Shown here: positions 16,142 through 25,449 of the stretch, piece after piece | How the letters are laid out: each line of letters opens with the position of its first letter | Numbering within the stretch: the first letter of the stretch is position 1 | DNA from: Micromonospora pisi | GTDB lineage: Bacteria > Actinomycetota > Actinomycetes > Mycobacteriales > Micromonosporaceae | Reading direction: 5' to 3' | Length of the DNA: 64,000 nucleotides | Assembly (NCBI RefSeq): GCF_003633685.1 | Contig: NZ_RBKT01000001.1 | Span: forward strand, 7,936,001-8,000,000 | The notes under the pieces: model-generated | What the model saw: the letters and a program-made list of their open reading frames with translations, nothing else | Databases searched by the model: none | Told to the model about the DNA's origin: nothing | Made by a program: the position numbers and the translations under genes

Positions 16142-17679
16142 CCGTCACCGATCCGCTCGACACCGCGCTCGCCGGTGGGGTCGCCGGCCCGGCGGCGTTG
16201 CGTCCCCTGCTCGACGTGGCGTTGGAAGCGCTGCGTCTGGGTGCCTACCGGCGCGGCGGTCCGCTCCCCGCCGGTACGCCGACCGAGCTGGCCTCCGCCG
16301 TCGCCGCCACGTTCGGGCCGGACCTCCTGCCCGAACGCGGCACCGGGGCGCGCACGGCCCTCGCCACGCTCGCCACCGGACTCACCGCCGGCACCGCCGA
16401 CCCGGCCGATCCGCACTGCGCCGGGCACCTGCACTGTCCACCGCTGGCCGTGGCGGTCGCCGCCGAGGTGGTCGCCGCCGCACTGAACCCGTCGCTCGAC
16501 TCGTGGGACCAGGGGCCCTCGGCGACCGCCCTCGAGCCGCAGGTGATCGAGGCCCTGGCCGGCCTGGTCGGCTACCGACCCGGCGCCTCGGCCGGCGTAC
16601 TCACCTCCGGCGGGACGGAGTCGAACCTGATGGGCCTCCTGCTCGCCCGCGACGCCGCCGTACTGGCCACGGCCGGAGCACCGGCGGCCACCGTCGGGCT
16701 CGGATCGGTCGGTTCGCGGTTGCGCTACTTCTGCAGCGAGGTCGCGCACTTCTCGGTCCGGCGTAACGCCGCGCTGCTCGGACTCGGCGAGGAGGCGGTG
16801 GTACCGGTGCCGGTCGACCACGCGTACACCATGGACCCGGTCGCGCTGGCCGAGCGGATGGCCGCCACCGTACGCGCCGGTGGCGTACCGGCGGCAGTGG
16901 TGGCGACCGCGGGCACCACCGACTTCGGCAGCATCGACCCGCTGCACCCGATCGCGGATGCTGCCGCCCGGCACCGGTGCTGGCTGCACGTCGATGCCGC
17001 GTACGGCGGTGGGGCACTCTTCTCCGACCGGCTCGCAGGCCTCCTCGACGGCCTGCACCGGGCCGACTCGGTCGCCCTCGACCTGCACAAGCTCGGCTGG
17101 CAACCGATCGCGGCCGGAGTCTTCCTGACCGCCGACGCGGCCACGCTGGCACCGCTGTCCCAGCGGGTCGCCTACCTCAACCCGGTCGACGACGAGGCGG
17201 CCGGTTACCCGAGCCTGCTCGGCCACTCGCTGCGCACCACCCGCCGGGTGGACGCCTTCAAACTGGCGGTCACCTTCCAGGCGCTCGGCCGGGTCGGGCT
17301 GGGCGCGCTGGTCGACCGCGTCCACGAGTTGGCCCGGCACGCCGCCGCCCGGATCCGGGCCGACCCCCACCTCGAACTCGCCGCCGAGCCGGTGCTCAGC
17401 ACCGTGGTGTTCCGCTACCGTGCCGGACCCACCAGCAGCCGGGTCAACGCCGGGCTGCGTCGGCGCCTGCTCACCGAGGGCACGGCGGTGGTCGGTCGGA
17501 CCGAGGTCGGCGACGCGGTCTGGCTCAAACTCACCCTGCTCAACCCGCATGCCGCCCCGGCCGACGTGGACGCGCTGCTGGACCTGGTGGTCCGGGCCGG
17601 CGCCGCCCAGCAGGCGGCGGTGTCGACCGCCGTCCCCGGGCCGAGGAGCGGCGACATACCGGAGGAAGCCCCCCGATGA
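16138..17679 (+). CDS. Group II PLP-dependent decarboxylase (diaminobutyrate decarboxylase type)
   Basis: Encodes 513 residues. Motifs of the group II amino acid decarboxylases are in order: HLHCPPLAVAVAAEVVAAAL, VLTSGGTESNLMGLLLARDA, the HVDAAYGG Asp that contacts the PLP ring, and the PLP Lys at residue 318 in LDLHKLGWQP. This is the RhbB/Ddc type, expected to decarboxylate 2,4-diaminobutyrate to 1,3-diaminopropane; the substrate is inferred from the neighbouring aminotransferase. The start is set by the GTGA overlap with the upstream stop, and its own stop overlaps the next ATG. No extra domain is fused to it. Confidence 0.9.
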   Translation: MTVTDPLDTALAGGVAGPAALRPLLDVALEALRLGAYRRGGPLPAGTPTELASAVAATFGPDLLPERGTGARTALATLATGLTAGTADPADPHCAGHLHCPPLAVAVAAEVVAAALNPSLDSWDQGPSATALEPQVIEALAGLVGYRPGASAGVLTSGGTESNLMGLLLARDAAVLATAGAPAATVGLGSVGSRLRYFCSEVAHFSVRRNAALLGLGEEAVVPVPVDHAYTMDPVALAERMAATVRAGGVPAAVVATAGTTDFGSIDPLHPIADAAARHRCWLHVDAAYGGGALFSDRLAGLLDGLHRADSVALDLHKLGWQPIAAGVFLTADAATLAPLSQRVAYLNPVDDEAAGYPSLLGHSLRTTRRVDAFKLAVTFQALGRVGLGALVDRVHELARHAAARIRADPHLELAAEPVLSTVVFRYRAGPTSSRVNAGLRRRLLTEGTAVVGRTEVGDAVWLKLTLLNPHAAPADVDALLDLVVRAGAAQQAAVSTAVPGPRSGDIPEEAPR

Positions 17680-19046
17680 CCAGCACCGCCGCACCGTCAA
17701 CCCCTGCCGACGCCCGGTCGGACGAAACCGACTACGACCTGGTCGGCATCGGTCTGGGCCCGTTCAACCTCGGACTCGCCGCCCTGGCCGAGCCCCTCGC
17801 CGGTCTCCGGACGCTCTTCCTCGACGCCCGCACCGGTTTCGCCTGGCACCCCGGCCTGCTGCTGGAGGGGGCCAGGTTGCAGGTCCCGTTCCTCGCCGAC
17901 CTGGTCACCCTGGTCGACCCGACCAGCCGCTGGTCCTTCCTGTCCTACCTCCGAGAACAGGACCGGCTCTTCCCGTTCTACTTCGCCGAGCGGTTCCACG
18001 TGCCGCGCCGCGAATACGACCACTACTGCCGGTGGGTCGCCGACTCGCTCCCCTCCTGTCGCTTCGGCGCCCGGGTCGACGGGCTGCGCTGGTCCGCCGG
18101 GGCCGCCCGGTTCGTGGTCGAGGTGACCGAGCCGGCAACCGGTGCCACCAACCGGATACGGGCCCGACACGTGGTGCTAGGGGTGGGCACCGAGCCGGTC
18201 GTACCCGGACCACTGGCCCACCTCGTCGGCGAGCACGTCTTCCACGCTGGCGACTACCTCGACCGACTGCCGACCCTCGCCGGGGCACGGGACGTGACCG
18301 TGGTCGGTTCCGGGCAGTCCGGTGCCGAGGTCTTCCTCGACCTGCTGCGCCGCGCACCCGAGCAGGGCTGGCGGGTGCGTTGGCTCACCCGGAGCCCGGC
18401 GTTCGCCCCGATGGAGTATTCGAAGCTCGGGCTCGAACACTTCACCCCGGACTACACCGCGTACTTCCGGGGCCTGGCCGAGTCCACCCGCGACGCCCTG
18501 CTGCCGGGGCAGTGGCAGCTTTACAAGGCGATCAGCGCCGAGACCATCGACGAGATCCAGACCCTGCTGTACGAGCGTTCGGTCGGCGGTCGCCGGCCCG
18601 AGGCGAGCCTGACCGCGAACGTGGCGGTGCTGGCGGCCCGCGCCACCGGCGACGGCTACCTCCTCTCCTGCCGGGAGACCCACCAGGGCAGGGAGTTCGA
18701 CCTGCGCACCGACCGGGTGGTGCTCGCCACCGGTTACGCGGCCCGCCGGCCGGCGCTGCTCGACCCGCTGGCCGAACTGGTGCACTGGGACGAGCGGGGG
18801 CGCTACCGGGTGGACGCCGACCACCGTGTCGAACTCGCCCCGGAGGTCACCGGTTCCCTCTTCGTGCAGAACGCCGAGCTGCACACCCACGGTGTCGGTA
18901 CGCCCGACCTGGGACTCGGTGCCTGGCGCGGCGCCACCATCCTGAACGCGGTCACCGGTGGCACCGCGTACCGGTTGCCGAAGCGCACCGCGTACACCGG
19001 CTTCGGCGTACCCGACGACGCGCTCACCCCCGACACCCCGTTCTGA
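17676..19046 (+). CDS. L-lysine/diamine N-monooxygenase (IucD/RhbE family)
   Basis: Encodes 456 residues of a flavin- and NADPH-dependent N-hydroxylating enzyme. The FAD site is DLVGIGLGPFNLGLAAL, followed by the family stretch LQVPFLADLVTLVDPTSRWS with FLSYL. The NADPH site is VTVVGSGQSGAEVFLDLL, and the C-terminal VVLATGYAARRP motif is also present. The enzyme would hydroxylate one amine of the diaminopropane unit to give the hydroxamate precursor. No acetyltransferase (RhbD/IucB type) follows, unlike in the aerobactin and rhizobactin clusters. ATG at 17676 overlaps the decarboxylase stop. Confidence 0.93.
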   Translation: MTSTAAPSTPADARSDETDYDLVGIGLGPFNLGLAALAEPLAGLRTLFLDARTGFAWHPGLLLEGARLQVPFLADLVTLVDPTSRWSFLSYLREQDRLFPFYFAERFHVPRREYDHYCRWVADSLPSCRFGARVDGLRWSAGAARFVVEVTEPATGATNRIRARHVVLGVGTEPVVPGPLAHLVGEHVFHAGDYLDRLPTLAGARDVTVVGSGQSGAEVFLDLLRRAPEQGWRVRWLTRSPAFAPMEYSKLGLEHFTPDYTAYFRGLAESTRDALLPGQWQLYKAISAETIDEIQTLLYERSVGGRRPEASLTANVAVLAARATGDGYLLSCRETHQGREFDLRTDRVVLATGYAARRPALLDPLAELVHWDERGRYRVDADHRVELAPEVTGSLFVQNAELHTHGVGTPDLGLGAWRGATILNAVTGGTAYRLPKRTAYTGFGVPDDALTPDTPF

Positions 19047-19080
19047 GCAGCTACGACCCGCCCCCCCACGAAGGAGCGCC

Positions 19081-20904
19081 GTGCCGTCCCACCCTTCGGC
19101 CGATCCGGCCACCGCGCCGCCTCCCCACCTCGCCCCGGCGCACTGGACCGCGGCCGGTCGTACGCTGCTGGCGCGCACCGTCGCCGAGATGGCGTACGAG
19201 GAGATGGTCATTCCCGTGCCCGACGGTCCACCGGGGCGTTGGCGGATCGCACTGCCGCAGGGGGTGAGTTACTCCTTCGAGGCCCACCGGGGCACGTTCG
19301 GTGCCTGGCGGGTCCGGCCGGAGACCCTGCTGCGTCGGGCCGGCGACCGGGACCAACCCGCCACCGACCCGACCCGGTTCGTGGTCGACGCCGCCGACGT
19401 GCTCGGTCTGTCCCGGTCGGTCGTCGCAGACCTGGTTCGCGACCTCACCGCGACGCACGCCGCCGACGCCCGGCTGCACGCCCGCGCGATTCCGGCCGGG
19501 GCGCTCGCCGACCTGTCCCATGAGGACCTGGAGGCGCACCAGACCGGCCACCCCTGCATGTTCGTCAACAAGGGCCGGCTCGGCTTCTCCTCGGCCGACA
19601 CCGCCCGCTACACACCCGAGGCGGCGGGCGACTTCCGGCTGGTCTGGATCGCGGTCACGCCGGAGTTGGGCCGGTTCACCGCCGTACCCGGCCTGGACCG
19701 GTCGGCGCTGCTCGCTGACGAACTCGACCCGGTCACCCGGGCCGCGTTCGCCGAGCGGATCCGTGACCGGGGCGGTGACCCGGAGGCGTACGTCTGGCTG
19801 CCGGTGCACCCGTTCCAGTGGGACGAGGTGGTGCTGCCGCTCTTCGCCGCGCAGATCGCCCAGGGGAGCCTGGTCTACCTGGGGGAGAGTGTCGACCGCT
19901 ACCGCCCGTTGCAGTCGATCCGCACCCTGACCAATCTGGACCGGCCGCGGCGGCGCAACGTCAAGGTGCCGCTGATGATCCGCAACACCCTGGTCTGGCG
20001 GGGCCTGTCGCAGGCGCAGACCACCTGCGCGCCCCGGCTCACCACCTGGCTGCGGGATCTGCGCGACGGCGACGGCTTCCTGCGCGACGAGTGCCGCGTC
20101 GTCATGCTCGGCGAGGTCGCCTCGGTGACCGTGCCGCACCCGACCTTCGAGGCCCTGCCCGACGCGCCCTACCGGTATCAGGAGCTGCTGGGCGCGATCT
20201 GGCGCGAACCGGTGCACGGCCACCTGGAGCCGGGGGAGCGGGCCCGGACCATGGCCGCCCTGCTGCTGGAGGGGAGCGACGGGCGGGCGGTCGTGGCCGA
20301 ACTGGTGGCACGGTCCGGCCTCGGGGCCCGGGAGTGGCTGCGGGCGTACGTCGGCGCGCTGCTGCCGCCGCTGCTGCACTACCTCTACCGCTACGGTGCC
20401 TCGTTCACCCCGCACGGGGAGAACGTGGTGCTGATCAGCGACGCGGCCGAGCGGCCGACCCGGATCGCGCTGAAGGACTTCGGCGCCGACGTCGAGCTGC
20501 TCCCGTTCGACCTGCCCGAGTACGCCCGCATCCCGTCCGAGGCCCGCGACCAGCTGCACCGCTGGCCGGCGCGGGACCTCGCGCACTCGATCCTCTCCGC
20601 GATCTGCGCCGGTCACTTCCGTTTCCTCACCGACATCGCCCAGCGGCACCTCGGCGTGCCGGAGCGGGAGTTCTGGTCCCTGGTCCGGGAGCCGATCGAG
20701 GCGTACCACCGACGGTTTCCGGAACTGTCCGACCGGTTCACCTGGTTCGATCTGCTCGGGCCGGAGTTCGGGCGGGTGGCGCTCAACCGTGAGCAGCTGC
20801 TCGGCGGTGGTTTCCACGACCGGGCCGAACGCGACGCCGAGTTCGACGTCATGTACGGCACCGTGCTCAACCCCCTGCACGCCGCCCGGACCGATGGAGA
20901 CTGA
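19081..20904 (+). CDS. IucA/IucC family siderophore synthetase (first copy)
   Basis: Encodes 607 residues, the usual size of an NRPS-independent siderophore synthetase. These enzymes adenylate a carboxylate, usually citrate, and condense it with an amine or hydroxylamine. Visible family blocks are LSHEDLEAHQTGHPCMFVNK, the WLPVHPFQWDEVVLPLF stretch, the SIRTLTNLDRP region, the SFTPHGENVVLI motif and the C-terminal ferric reductase-like FhuF region. The GTG at 19081 has AAGGAG upstream. There is a 34-bp gap after the monooxygenase, and the next synthetase starts one base after its stop. Two synthetases suggest stepwise acylation of both ends of citrate. Confidence 0.94.
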   Translation: MPSHPSADPATAPPPHLAPAHWTAAGRTLLARTVAEMAYEEMVIPVPDGPPGRWRIALPQGVSYSFEAHRGTFGAWRVRPETLLRRAGDRDQPATDPTRFVVDAADVLGLSRSVVADLVRDLTATHAADARLHARAIPAGALADLSHEDLEAHQTGHPCMFVNKGRLGFSSADTARYTPEAAGDFRLVWIAVTPELGRFTAVPGLDRSALLADELDPVTRAAFAERIRDRGGDPEAYVWLPVHPFQWDEVVLPLFAAQIAQGSLVYLGESVDRYRPLQSIRTLTNLDRPRRRNVKVPLMIRNTLVWRGLSQAQTTCAPRLTTWLRDLRDGDGFLRDECRVVMLGEVASVTVPHPTFEALPDAPYRYQELLGAIWREPVHGHLEPGERARTMAALLLEGSDGRAVVAELVARSGLGAREWLRAYVGALLPPLLHYLYRYGASFTPHGENVVLISDAAERPTRIALKDFGADVELLPFDLPEYARIPSEARDQLHRWPARDLAHSILSAICAGHFRFLTDIAQRHLGVPEREFWSLVREPIEAYHRRFPELSDRFTWFDLLGPEFGRVALNREQLLGGGFHDRAERDAEFDVMYGTVLNPLHAARTDGD

Positions 20905-20905
20905 G

Positions 20906-22702
20906 ATGTCGCTGTCCACGCCGCCGGGGCTGCGCCCCGAGATCTGGGGTCGGGTTCGGGCGGCCCTGGCCGCGAAGATGGTCGCCGAACTCGCCTTCGA
21001 GCGGGCGCTGACTCCCACTTCACTCGGCGCCGACCGCTACCGGGTGGCGGTCACACCGGCGATCGGGTACGAGTTCCGGGGCCGGCCGGTGGCGATGGAA
21101 TCGTGGCGGATCCAGCCCGGCTCTGTCACCCGGCACACGGACGGTACGCCCGAGCCGGCCGATCCGTACCGGCTCCTGCTCGACCTGCACCAGGCGTGGG
21201 GGCTGGACCCCGCGGTCACCGCGTTGACCGTCACCGAGCTCGGCGCGACCCTCGCCGCCGACGCGTGGCTGCTCGCCACGGGGCCACCGGTCGCGGAACT
21301 GGCCAACCTGTCCCACGTCGAGCTGGAGGGGTACCAGACCGGGCATCCGTGGATTTTCGCGAACAAGGGCCGGGTCGGTTTCGCCGCCTCCGACTGCCCC
21401 TATCTGCCGGAGTCGCGGGCGGCGCAGCGGATGCAGTGGATGGCCGTGCACCGCGACCTGGCCAGCTTCCACGGTGGCGACGGCCTGGGCGAGACCGACC
21501 TGCGTGAACGGGAGTTGGACGAGCCGGTCCGACAGCGTTTCACCGATCTGCTCACCGACCAGGGGGCGGACCCGGCCGAGTACGTCTGGCTGCCGGTCCA
21601 CGAGTGGCAGTGGGACGAGGTGGTCGTACCGCTCTTCGCGGCCGAGCTGGCGCAGCACCGGATTCTCCCACTGGTGCCGCCGCCGGACCGGTACCGCGCG
21701 CAGCAGTCGATCCGTACGTTCAGCAACGTGTCCCGACCGGACCGGTTCGACGTGAAGCTGCCGCTGTCCATCCTCAACACCATGGTCTACCGGGGCATCC
21801 CGACCGAACTGATCCAGGCCGCTCCACAGACCACCGCCTGGGTCCACGGCATCCGGGACCGTGATCCCTTTCTGCGGGACGTGTGCCGGGTCGTCCTTCC
21901 CGGTGAGGTGGCGGGGGTGGCGGTCCGGCACCCGGTGTTCGAGGCCCTGCCGCAGGCGCCGTACCGCTACCGGCAACTGCTCGGGGTGATCTGGCGGGAG
22001 CCGGTCGCGGAGCGGCTCGACCCCGACGAGCGGGCCCGTACGTTGGCCGCCCTGCTCCACGTCGACCCGGCCGGCGGGGCGTTCGTGGCCGAGCTGGTGC
22101 GGCGTTCCGGTCTACCGCCCGGGGAGTGGCTCGCCGCCCTCTTCGCGGCCGTGTTCCCGCCGCTGCTGCACCTGCTCTACCGGTACGGCGTCGCGTTCAA
22201 CCCGCACGGCGAGAACGCGATCGTGATCTACGACGCGGCCGACGTGCCGGTCCGGTTGGCGGTGAAGGACTTCGTCGACGACCTGAAGCTGCTCGACGAG
22301 GACCTGCCCGAGTACGCGGACCTGCCGGCGCGGGCGTTGGGCGTACTGATGCGGTTCGGGGCCGAGGAGCTGTCGGGTTCGATCTTCAAGTCGCTGCTGA
22401 TGTGTCATTTCCGCTATCTCGGCCCACTCTGCGAGGAGCAGCTCGCCGTGCCGGAGGAGGAGTTCTGGCGGCTGGCACGGGCCGAGGTGTTGGCGTACCA
22501 GGCCCGGTTCCCGGAGCTGGCGGAGCGGTTCGCCCGGTTCGACCTGCTGGCGCCCGATTTCCCCCGGGTCTGCCTCAACCGGGAACGGCTTCTGCCCGGT
22601 GGTTACCACGACCGGGCCGAGCGCGACGCCTCCTTCCACATCGACGCCCCGCCGGTGGCGAACCCGCTGCACCAGCCGGTGTCGAGTGGGGTGGGTCGAT
22701 GA
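20906..22702 (+). CDS. IucA/IucC family siderophore synthetase (second copy)
   Basis: Encodes 598 residues, a paralogue of the gene just upstream with the same motif order: LSHVELEGYQTGHPWIFANK, the WLPVHEWQWDEVVVPLF stretch, RTFSNVSRPDRFDVKLPLSI, the VAFNPHGENAIVIYD motif and an FKSLLMCHFRYLG block near the end. It should form the second amide bond of the siderophore. I chose ATG at 20906 with GGAG seven bases upstream; an in-frame ATG at 20894 would overlap the previous gene. The two copies differ clearly, so they are not a recent duplication. The stop overlaps the start of the glutamine-synthetase-like gene. Confidence 0.94.
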   Translation: MSLSTPPGLRPEIWGRVRAALAAKMVAELAFERALTPTSLGADRYRVAVTPAIGYEFRGRPVAMESWRIQPGSVTRHTDGTPEPADPYRLLLDLHQAWGLDPAVTALTVTELGATLAADAWLLATGPPVAELANLSHVELEGYQTGHPWIFANKGRVGFAASDCPYLPESRAAQRMQWMAVHRDLASFHGGDGLGETDLRERELDEPVRQRFTDLLTDQGADPAEYVWLPVHEWQWDEVVVPLFAAELAQHRILPLVPPPDRYRAQQSIRTFSNVSRPDRFDVKLPLSILNTMVYRGIPTELIQAAPQTTAWVHGIRDRDPFLRDVCRVVLPGEVAGVAVRHPVFEALPQAPYRYRQLLGVIWREPVAERLDPDERARTLAALLHVDPAGGAFVAELVRRSGLPPGEWLAALFAAVFPPLLHLLYRYGVAFNPHGENAIVIYDAADVPVRLAVKDFVDDLKLLDEDLPEYADLPARALGVLMRFGAEELSGSIFKSLLMCHFRYLGPLCEEQLAVPEEEFWRLARAEVLAYQARFPELAERFARFDLLAPDFPRVCLNRERLLPGGYHDRAERDASFHIDAPPVANPLHQPVSSGVGR

Positions 22703-24072
22703 GCGGGGCTCCCTTCCCGCTGCCGGTGGAGCGGCTGCGGGCCGAGGTCGCCGCCGGGCGGATCGACAACGTCATCGTCGCCGTACCGGACCTCCAGGGG
22801 CGGTTGCAGGGCAGCCGGCTCGACGGTGAGCACTTCTGCGAGCGGGTGCTCGACGACGGCTTCGCCGCCTGCGTCTACCTGCTCGCCGCCGACGTGGAGA
22901 TGAACACCGGGCCGGGCTACGCCGTCGACCCGTGGGCCGCCGGCTTCGGCGACCTCACCCTCACCCCGGACCTTCGTACGCTGCGCGAACTGCCCTGGGA
23001 CCCGGGGACGGCACTGGTCATCGCCGACGCGCGGTGGCCCGACGGCCAGCCGGTCGGCTTCGCGCCCCGGCAGGTGCTGCGGACCCAGCTCGACCGGTTG
23101 GCCGAGCGGGGCCTGGTCGCGTACGCCGGCACCGAGTTGGAGTTCATCCTGTTCCGGGAGAGCTTCCAGGAGGCGTACGACCGGGACTTCCGTGGCCTGC
23201 GGACCGCGACCCGGCACAACGTGGACTACTCGATCGCCGGGGTGACCGAGATCGATCCACTGGTCCGGCGGATCCGACGCGAGATGCGGCAGGCCGGGCT
23301 GAGGCCGGAGTCCGCCCGTGGCGAGGTCCACCCGGGACAGTACGAGATCGTCTTCCGGTACGCCGACGCCCTCACCACCTGCGACAACCACGCGCTCTAC
23401 AAGACCGGAGTACGCCAGATCGTCGCCCAGGAGGGGTTGGCGGTCACCTTCATGGCCAAGTACGACGAGGGCGAGGGGAACTCGTGCCATGTGCACCTGT
23501 CCCTGCGTCACGTGGACGGCACCCCGGTCTTCGCCGGTGACGGCACCGGTGACCGGGCCGGCATGTCACCGCTGATGGCACACTTCGTCGCCGGGCAACT
23601 CGCCGGCCTGCGGGAACTGACCCTGCTTCAGGCGCCGAACGTCAACTCGTACAAGCGGCTCGCCCCCGGCGCGTTCGCCCCGACGGGGGTGGCCTGGGGG
23701 CGGGACAACCGGACCTGCCCGATCCGGGTGGTCGGCGACGGCGAGTCGTTGCGGATCGAGCATCGGGTGGCCGGCGGCGACGCGAACCCGTACACGGTCG
23801 TCGCGGCGATCGTGGCGGCCGGACTGTACGGGATCGAGCGGAAGCTGCCGCTGCCGCCGGCCCAGGTCGGTAACGCCTTCGGTGCCGACCTGCCCCGCCT
23901 GCCCGGGTCGCTGGCCGAGGCGGTCCAGCTCTGGGAGGGGAGCGCCATCGCCCGGGATGCCTTCGGCGCCGAGGTGGTGACCCACTACGCCGCGGCGGCC
24001 CGCGCCGAGTTGGCCGAGTTCGACCGCGCCGTCACCGACTGGGAACGGCGGCGCGGCTTCGAACGCCTCTGA
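22699..24072 (+). CDS. Glutamine synthetase-like ligase (gamma-glutamyl amide type)
   Basis: Encodes 457 residues with GS-family blocks: VPDLQGRLQGSRLDGEHF, the YAGTELEFILFRES metal-ligand motif, a RGEVHPGQYEIVFRY segment, the NSCHVHLSL motif and APNVNSYKRLAPGAFAPTGV. It is of the PuuA/GlnA-like group that joins glutamate to amines rather than the ammonia-assimilating GlnA. It is the last gene of the siderophore operon (ATGA overlap with the synthetase) and stops six bases before a convergent decarboxylase. A ligase of this kind is not part of the classical IucA/IucC pathways; it may amidate a carboxyl group or protect an amine. Substrate unknown. Confidence 0.88.
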   Translation: MSGAPFPLPVERLRAEVAAGRIDNVIVAVPDLQGRLQGSRLDGEHFCERVLDDGFAACVYLLAADVEMNTGPGYAVDPWAAGFGDLTLTPDLRTLRELPWDPGTALVIADARWPDGQPVGFAPRQVLRTQLDRLAERGLVAYAGTELEFILFRESFQEAYDRDFRGLRTATRHNVDYSIAGVTEIDPLVRRIRREMRQAGLRPESARGEVHPGQYEIVFRYADALTTCDNHALYKTGVRQIVAQEGLAVTFMAKYDEGEGNSCHVHLSLRHVDGTPVFAGDGTGDRAGMSPLMAHFVAGQLAGLRELTLLQAPNVNSYKRLAPGAFAPTGVAWGRDNRTCPIRVVGDGESLRIEHRVAGGDANPYTVVAAIVAAGLYGIERKLPLPPAQVGNAFGADLPRLPGSLAEAVQLWEGSAIARDAFGAEVVTHYAAAARAELAEFDRAVTDWERRRGFERL

Positions 24073-24078
24073 GGCGGC

Positions 24079-25344
24079 TCAGGGCCGGATGAGGGTCCGG
24101 GTGGCCGGCGGATGGGAGAGGAACGCGGGCATGGCGAACTCCCATCCGTACGAACCGGCCATCGGGAAGACGACCAGGTCACCGACGCGTACGGCGCTGA
24201 CGGTCACGTCCCGGGCGAGGGTGTCCTCGGTGGTGCAGAGTTCGCCGACCACGGTGACCGGTTCGTCGCGTACCCCGGGGCGGGGGTAGGGGTGCGGCCA
24301 GTCGGGAACCGGCAGTACGGCGAACCGGTGCGGGATCTGCCACGAGGTCGGCAACTGGAAGTGGTTGATGCCGCCGCGCAGCACCACGAACCAGGTCCCG
24401 TACGCCCGCTTCACGTCGACCACCTCGGCGGCGTACCAGCCGGCGTCGGTGACCAGGTAGCGGCCCGGTTCGAGGAGCAGTTGGCAACCCGGTGGCGGGG
24501 TGAGTCGGGCGAGCCGGGCGCCGAACTCCTTGACGTCGAACGGTTCCTCGCCGCCGAACGGCACCCCGAGCCCGCCGCCGACGTCGACCACGCGCAGGTC
24601 GAGCCCGTGCGCGGCGGCGGTGCGCCGGCTCCACTCCAGGCACCAGGCGACGTACGCGGCGTGGGCGGTGGCGTCGAGGTTGTTCCCCACCACGTGTACG
24701 TGGAAGCCGACCACCCGCAGTCGGGGCAGGGTCGCGGCGAGTCGGAGCGCGTCCGGCACCTCCGCCTCGGGAATGCCGAACTGGGTGGCCGCGCCGCCCA
24801 TGGTCAGGGCGCCGCTGACGGTGACCGTCGCGGGGTTGACCCGCAGGGCCACGTCCACCCGCCGGCCGAGCCGGTCGGCCACCGCGTGGACGCGGTGCAG
24901 TTCCAGCACGCTCTCCACGTTGACCAGGGTGACGTCGAGTTCGACGAGATGGCGCAGCAGGCGCTCGGTCTTGGCCGGCCCGGCGGCGACCAGCAATCCG
25001 GCTTCGGCGCGGCCGGTCGGGCGGGTGCCGGCGGGTGCGCCGGCCGCGCGGGCGAGCGTCGCCTCGGCGGCGGAGGCGACCTCGAAGCCGTCGACGTGCG
25101 GCGCGAGCGCCCGTACCAGGGGTGGGAAGGAGTTGGCCTTCACGGCGTAGCAGATCCGGGCCCAGTCGGGTAGCGCGGCACGCAGTTCGGTGGCCCGCCC
25201 GATCGCAACCGTGGGGTCGTACAGGTATCCGGCCACCGGTTCCGTCCCGCCGTCCGTTCGGGACAGCAGGTGCTCACGAATGGTCCCGGGCAGGTCGGAG
25301 GTGGCGAGTGCTGGTCGGCCGGCGGCGGACGGGGGCAGGTCCAC
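24079..25344 (-). CDS. Fold-type III PLP-dependent decarboxylase (SbnH/PvsE-like)
   Basis: Encodes 421 residues of the alanine-racemase-fold decarboxylase family that includes diaminopimelate and ornithine decarboxylases. The PLP Lys is residue 69 in ICYAVKANSFPPLVRALA. The HVHVVGNNLD and DVGGGLGVPF loops and a GELCTTEDTLA active-site Cys motif are present. In siderophore clusters such enzymes (SbnH, PvsE) decarboxylate an amino-acid unit already joined to citrate. The GTG start has AGGAGGG seven bases upstream. It is transcribed toward the siderophore operon, six bases separating the stops. A DAP decarboxylase for lysine synthesis is the main alternative, but the location argues for the siderophore. 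Confidence 0.85.
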   Translation of the reverse strand: MDLPPSAAGRPALATSDLPGTIREHLLSRTDGGTEPVAGYLYDPTVAIGRATELRAALPDWARICYAVKANSFPPLVRALAPHVDGFEVASAAEATLARAAGAPAGTRPTGRAEAGLLVAAGPAKTERLLRHLVELDVTLVNVESVLELHRVHAVADRLGRRVDVALRVNPATVTVSGALTMGGAATQFGIPEAEVPDALRLAATLPRLRVVGFHVHVVGNNLDATAHAAYVAWCLEWSRRTAAAHGLDLRVVDVGGGLGVPFGGEEPFDVKEFGARLARLTPPPGCQLLLEPGRYLVTDAGWYAAEVVDVKRAYGTWFVVLRGGINHFQLPTSWQIPHRFAVLPVPDWPHPYPRPGVRDEPVTVVGELCTTEDTLARDVTVSAVRVGDLVVFPMAGSYGWEFAMPAFLSHPPATRTLIRP

Positions 25345-25449
25345 AAAGGCTCCCTCCTGGCTTGGGTAAGCCCGTCCGGGTCGACGCCCCGCGCTGATCC
25401 GTCCGGCCCGGCGGCGAGTGGCGCCGTCAGCGGGCCGCGAGGGGAGGTG

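Noticed and set aside
25345-25385. GGCTT-ACCC-AAGCC palindrome upstream of the fold-III decarboxylase, considered as a second iron box
   Set aside because: It matches only the central GGCT/ACC part of the IdeR consensus and lacks the outer TTAGG/CCTAA arms.
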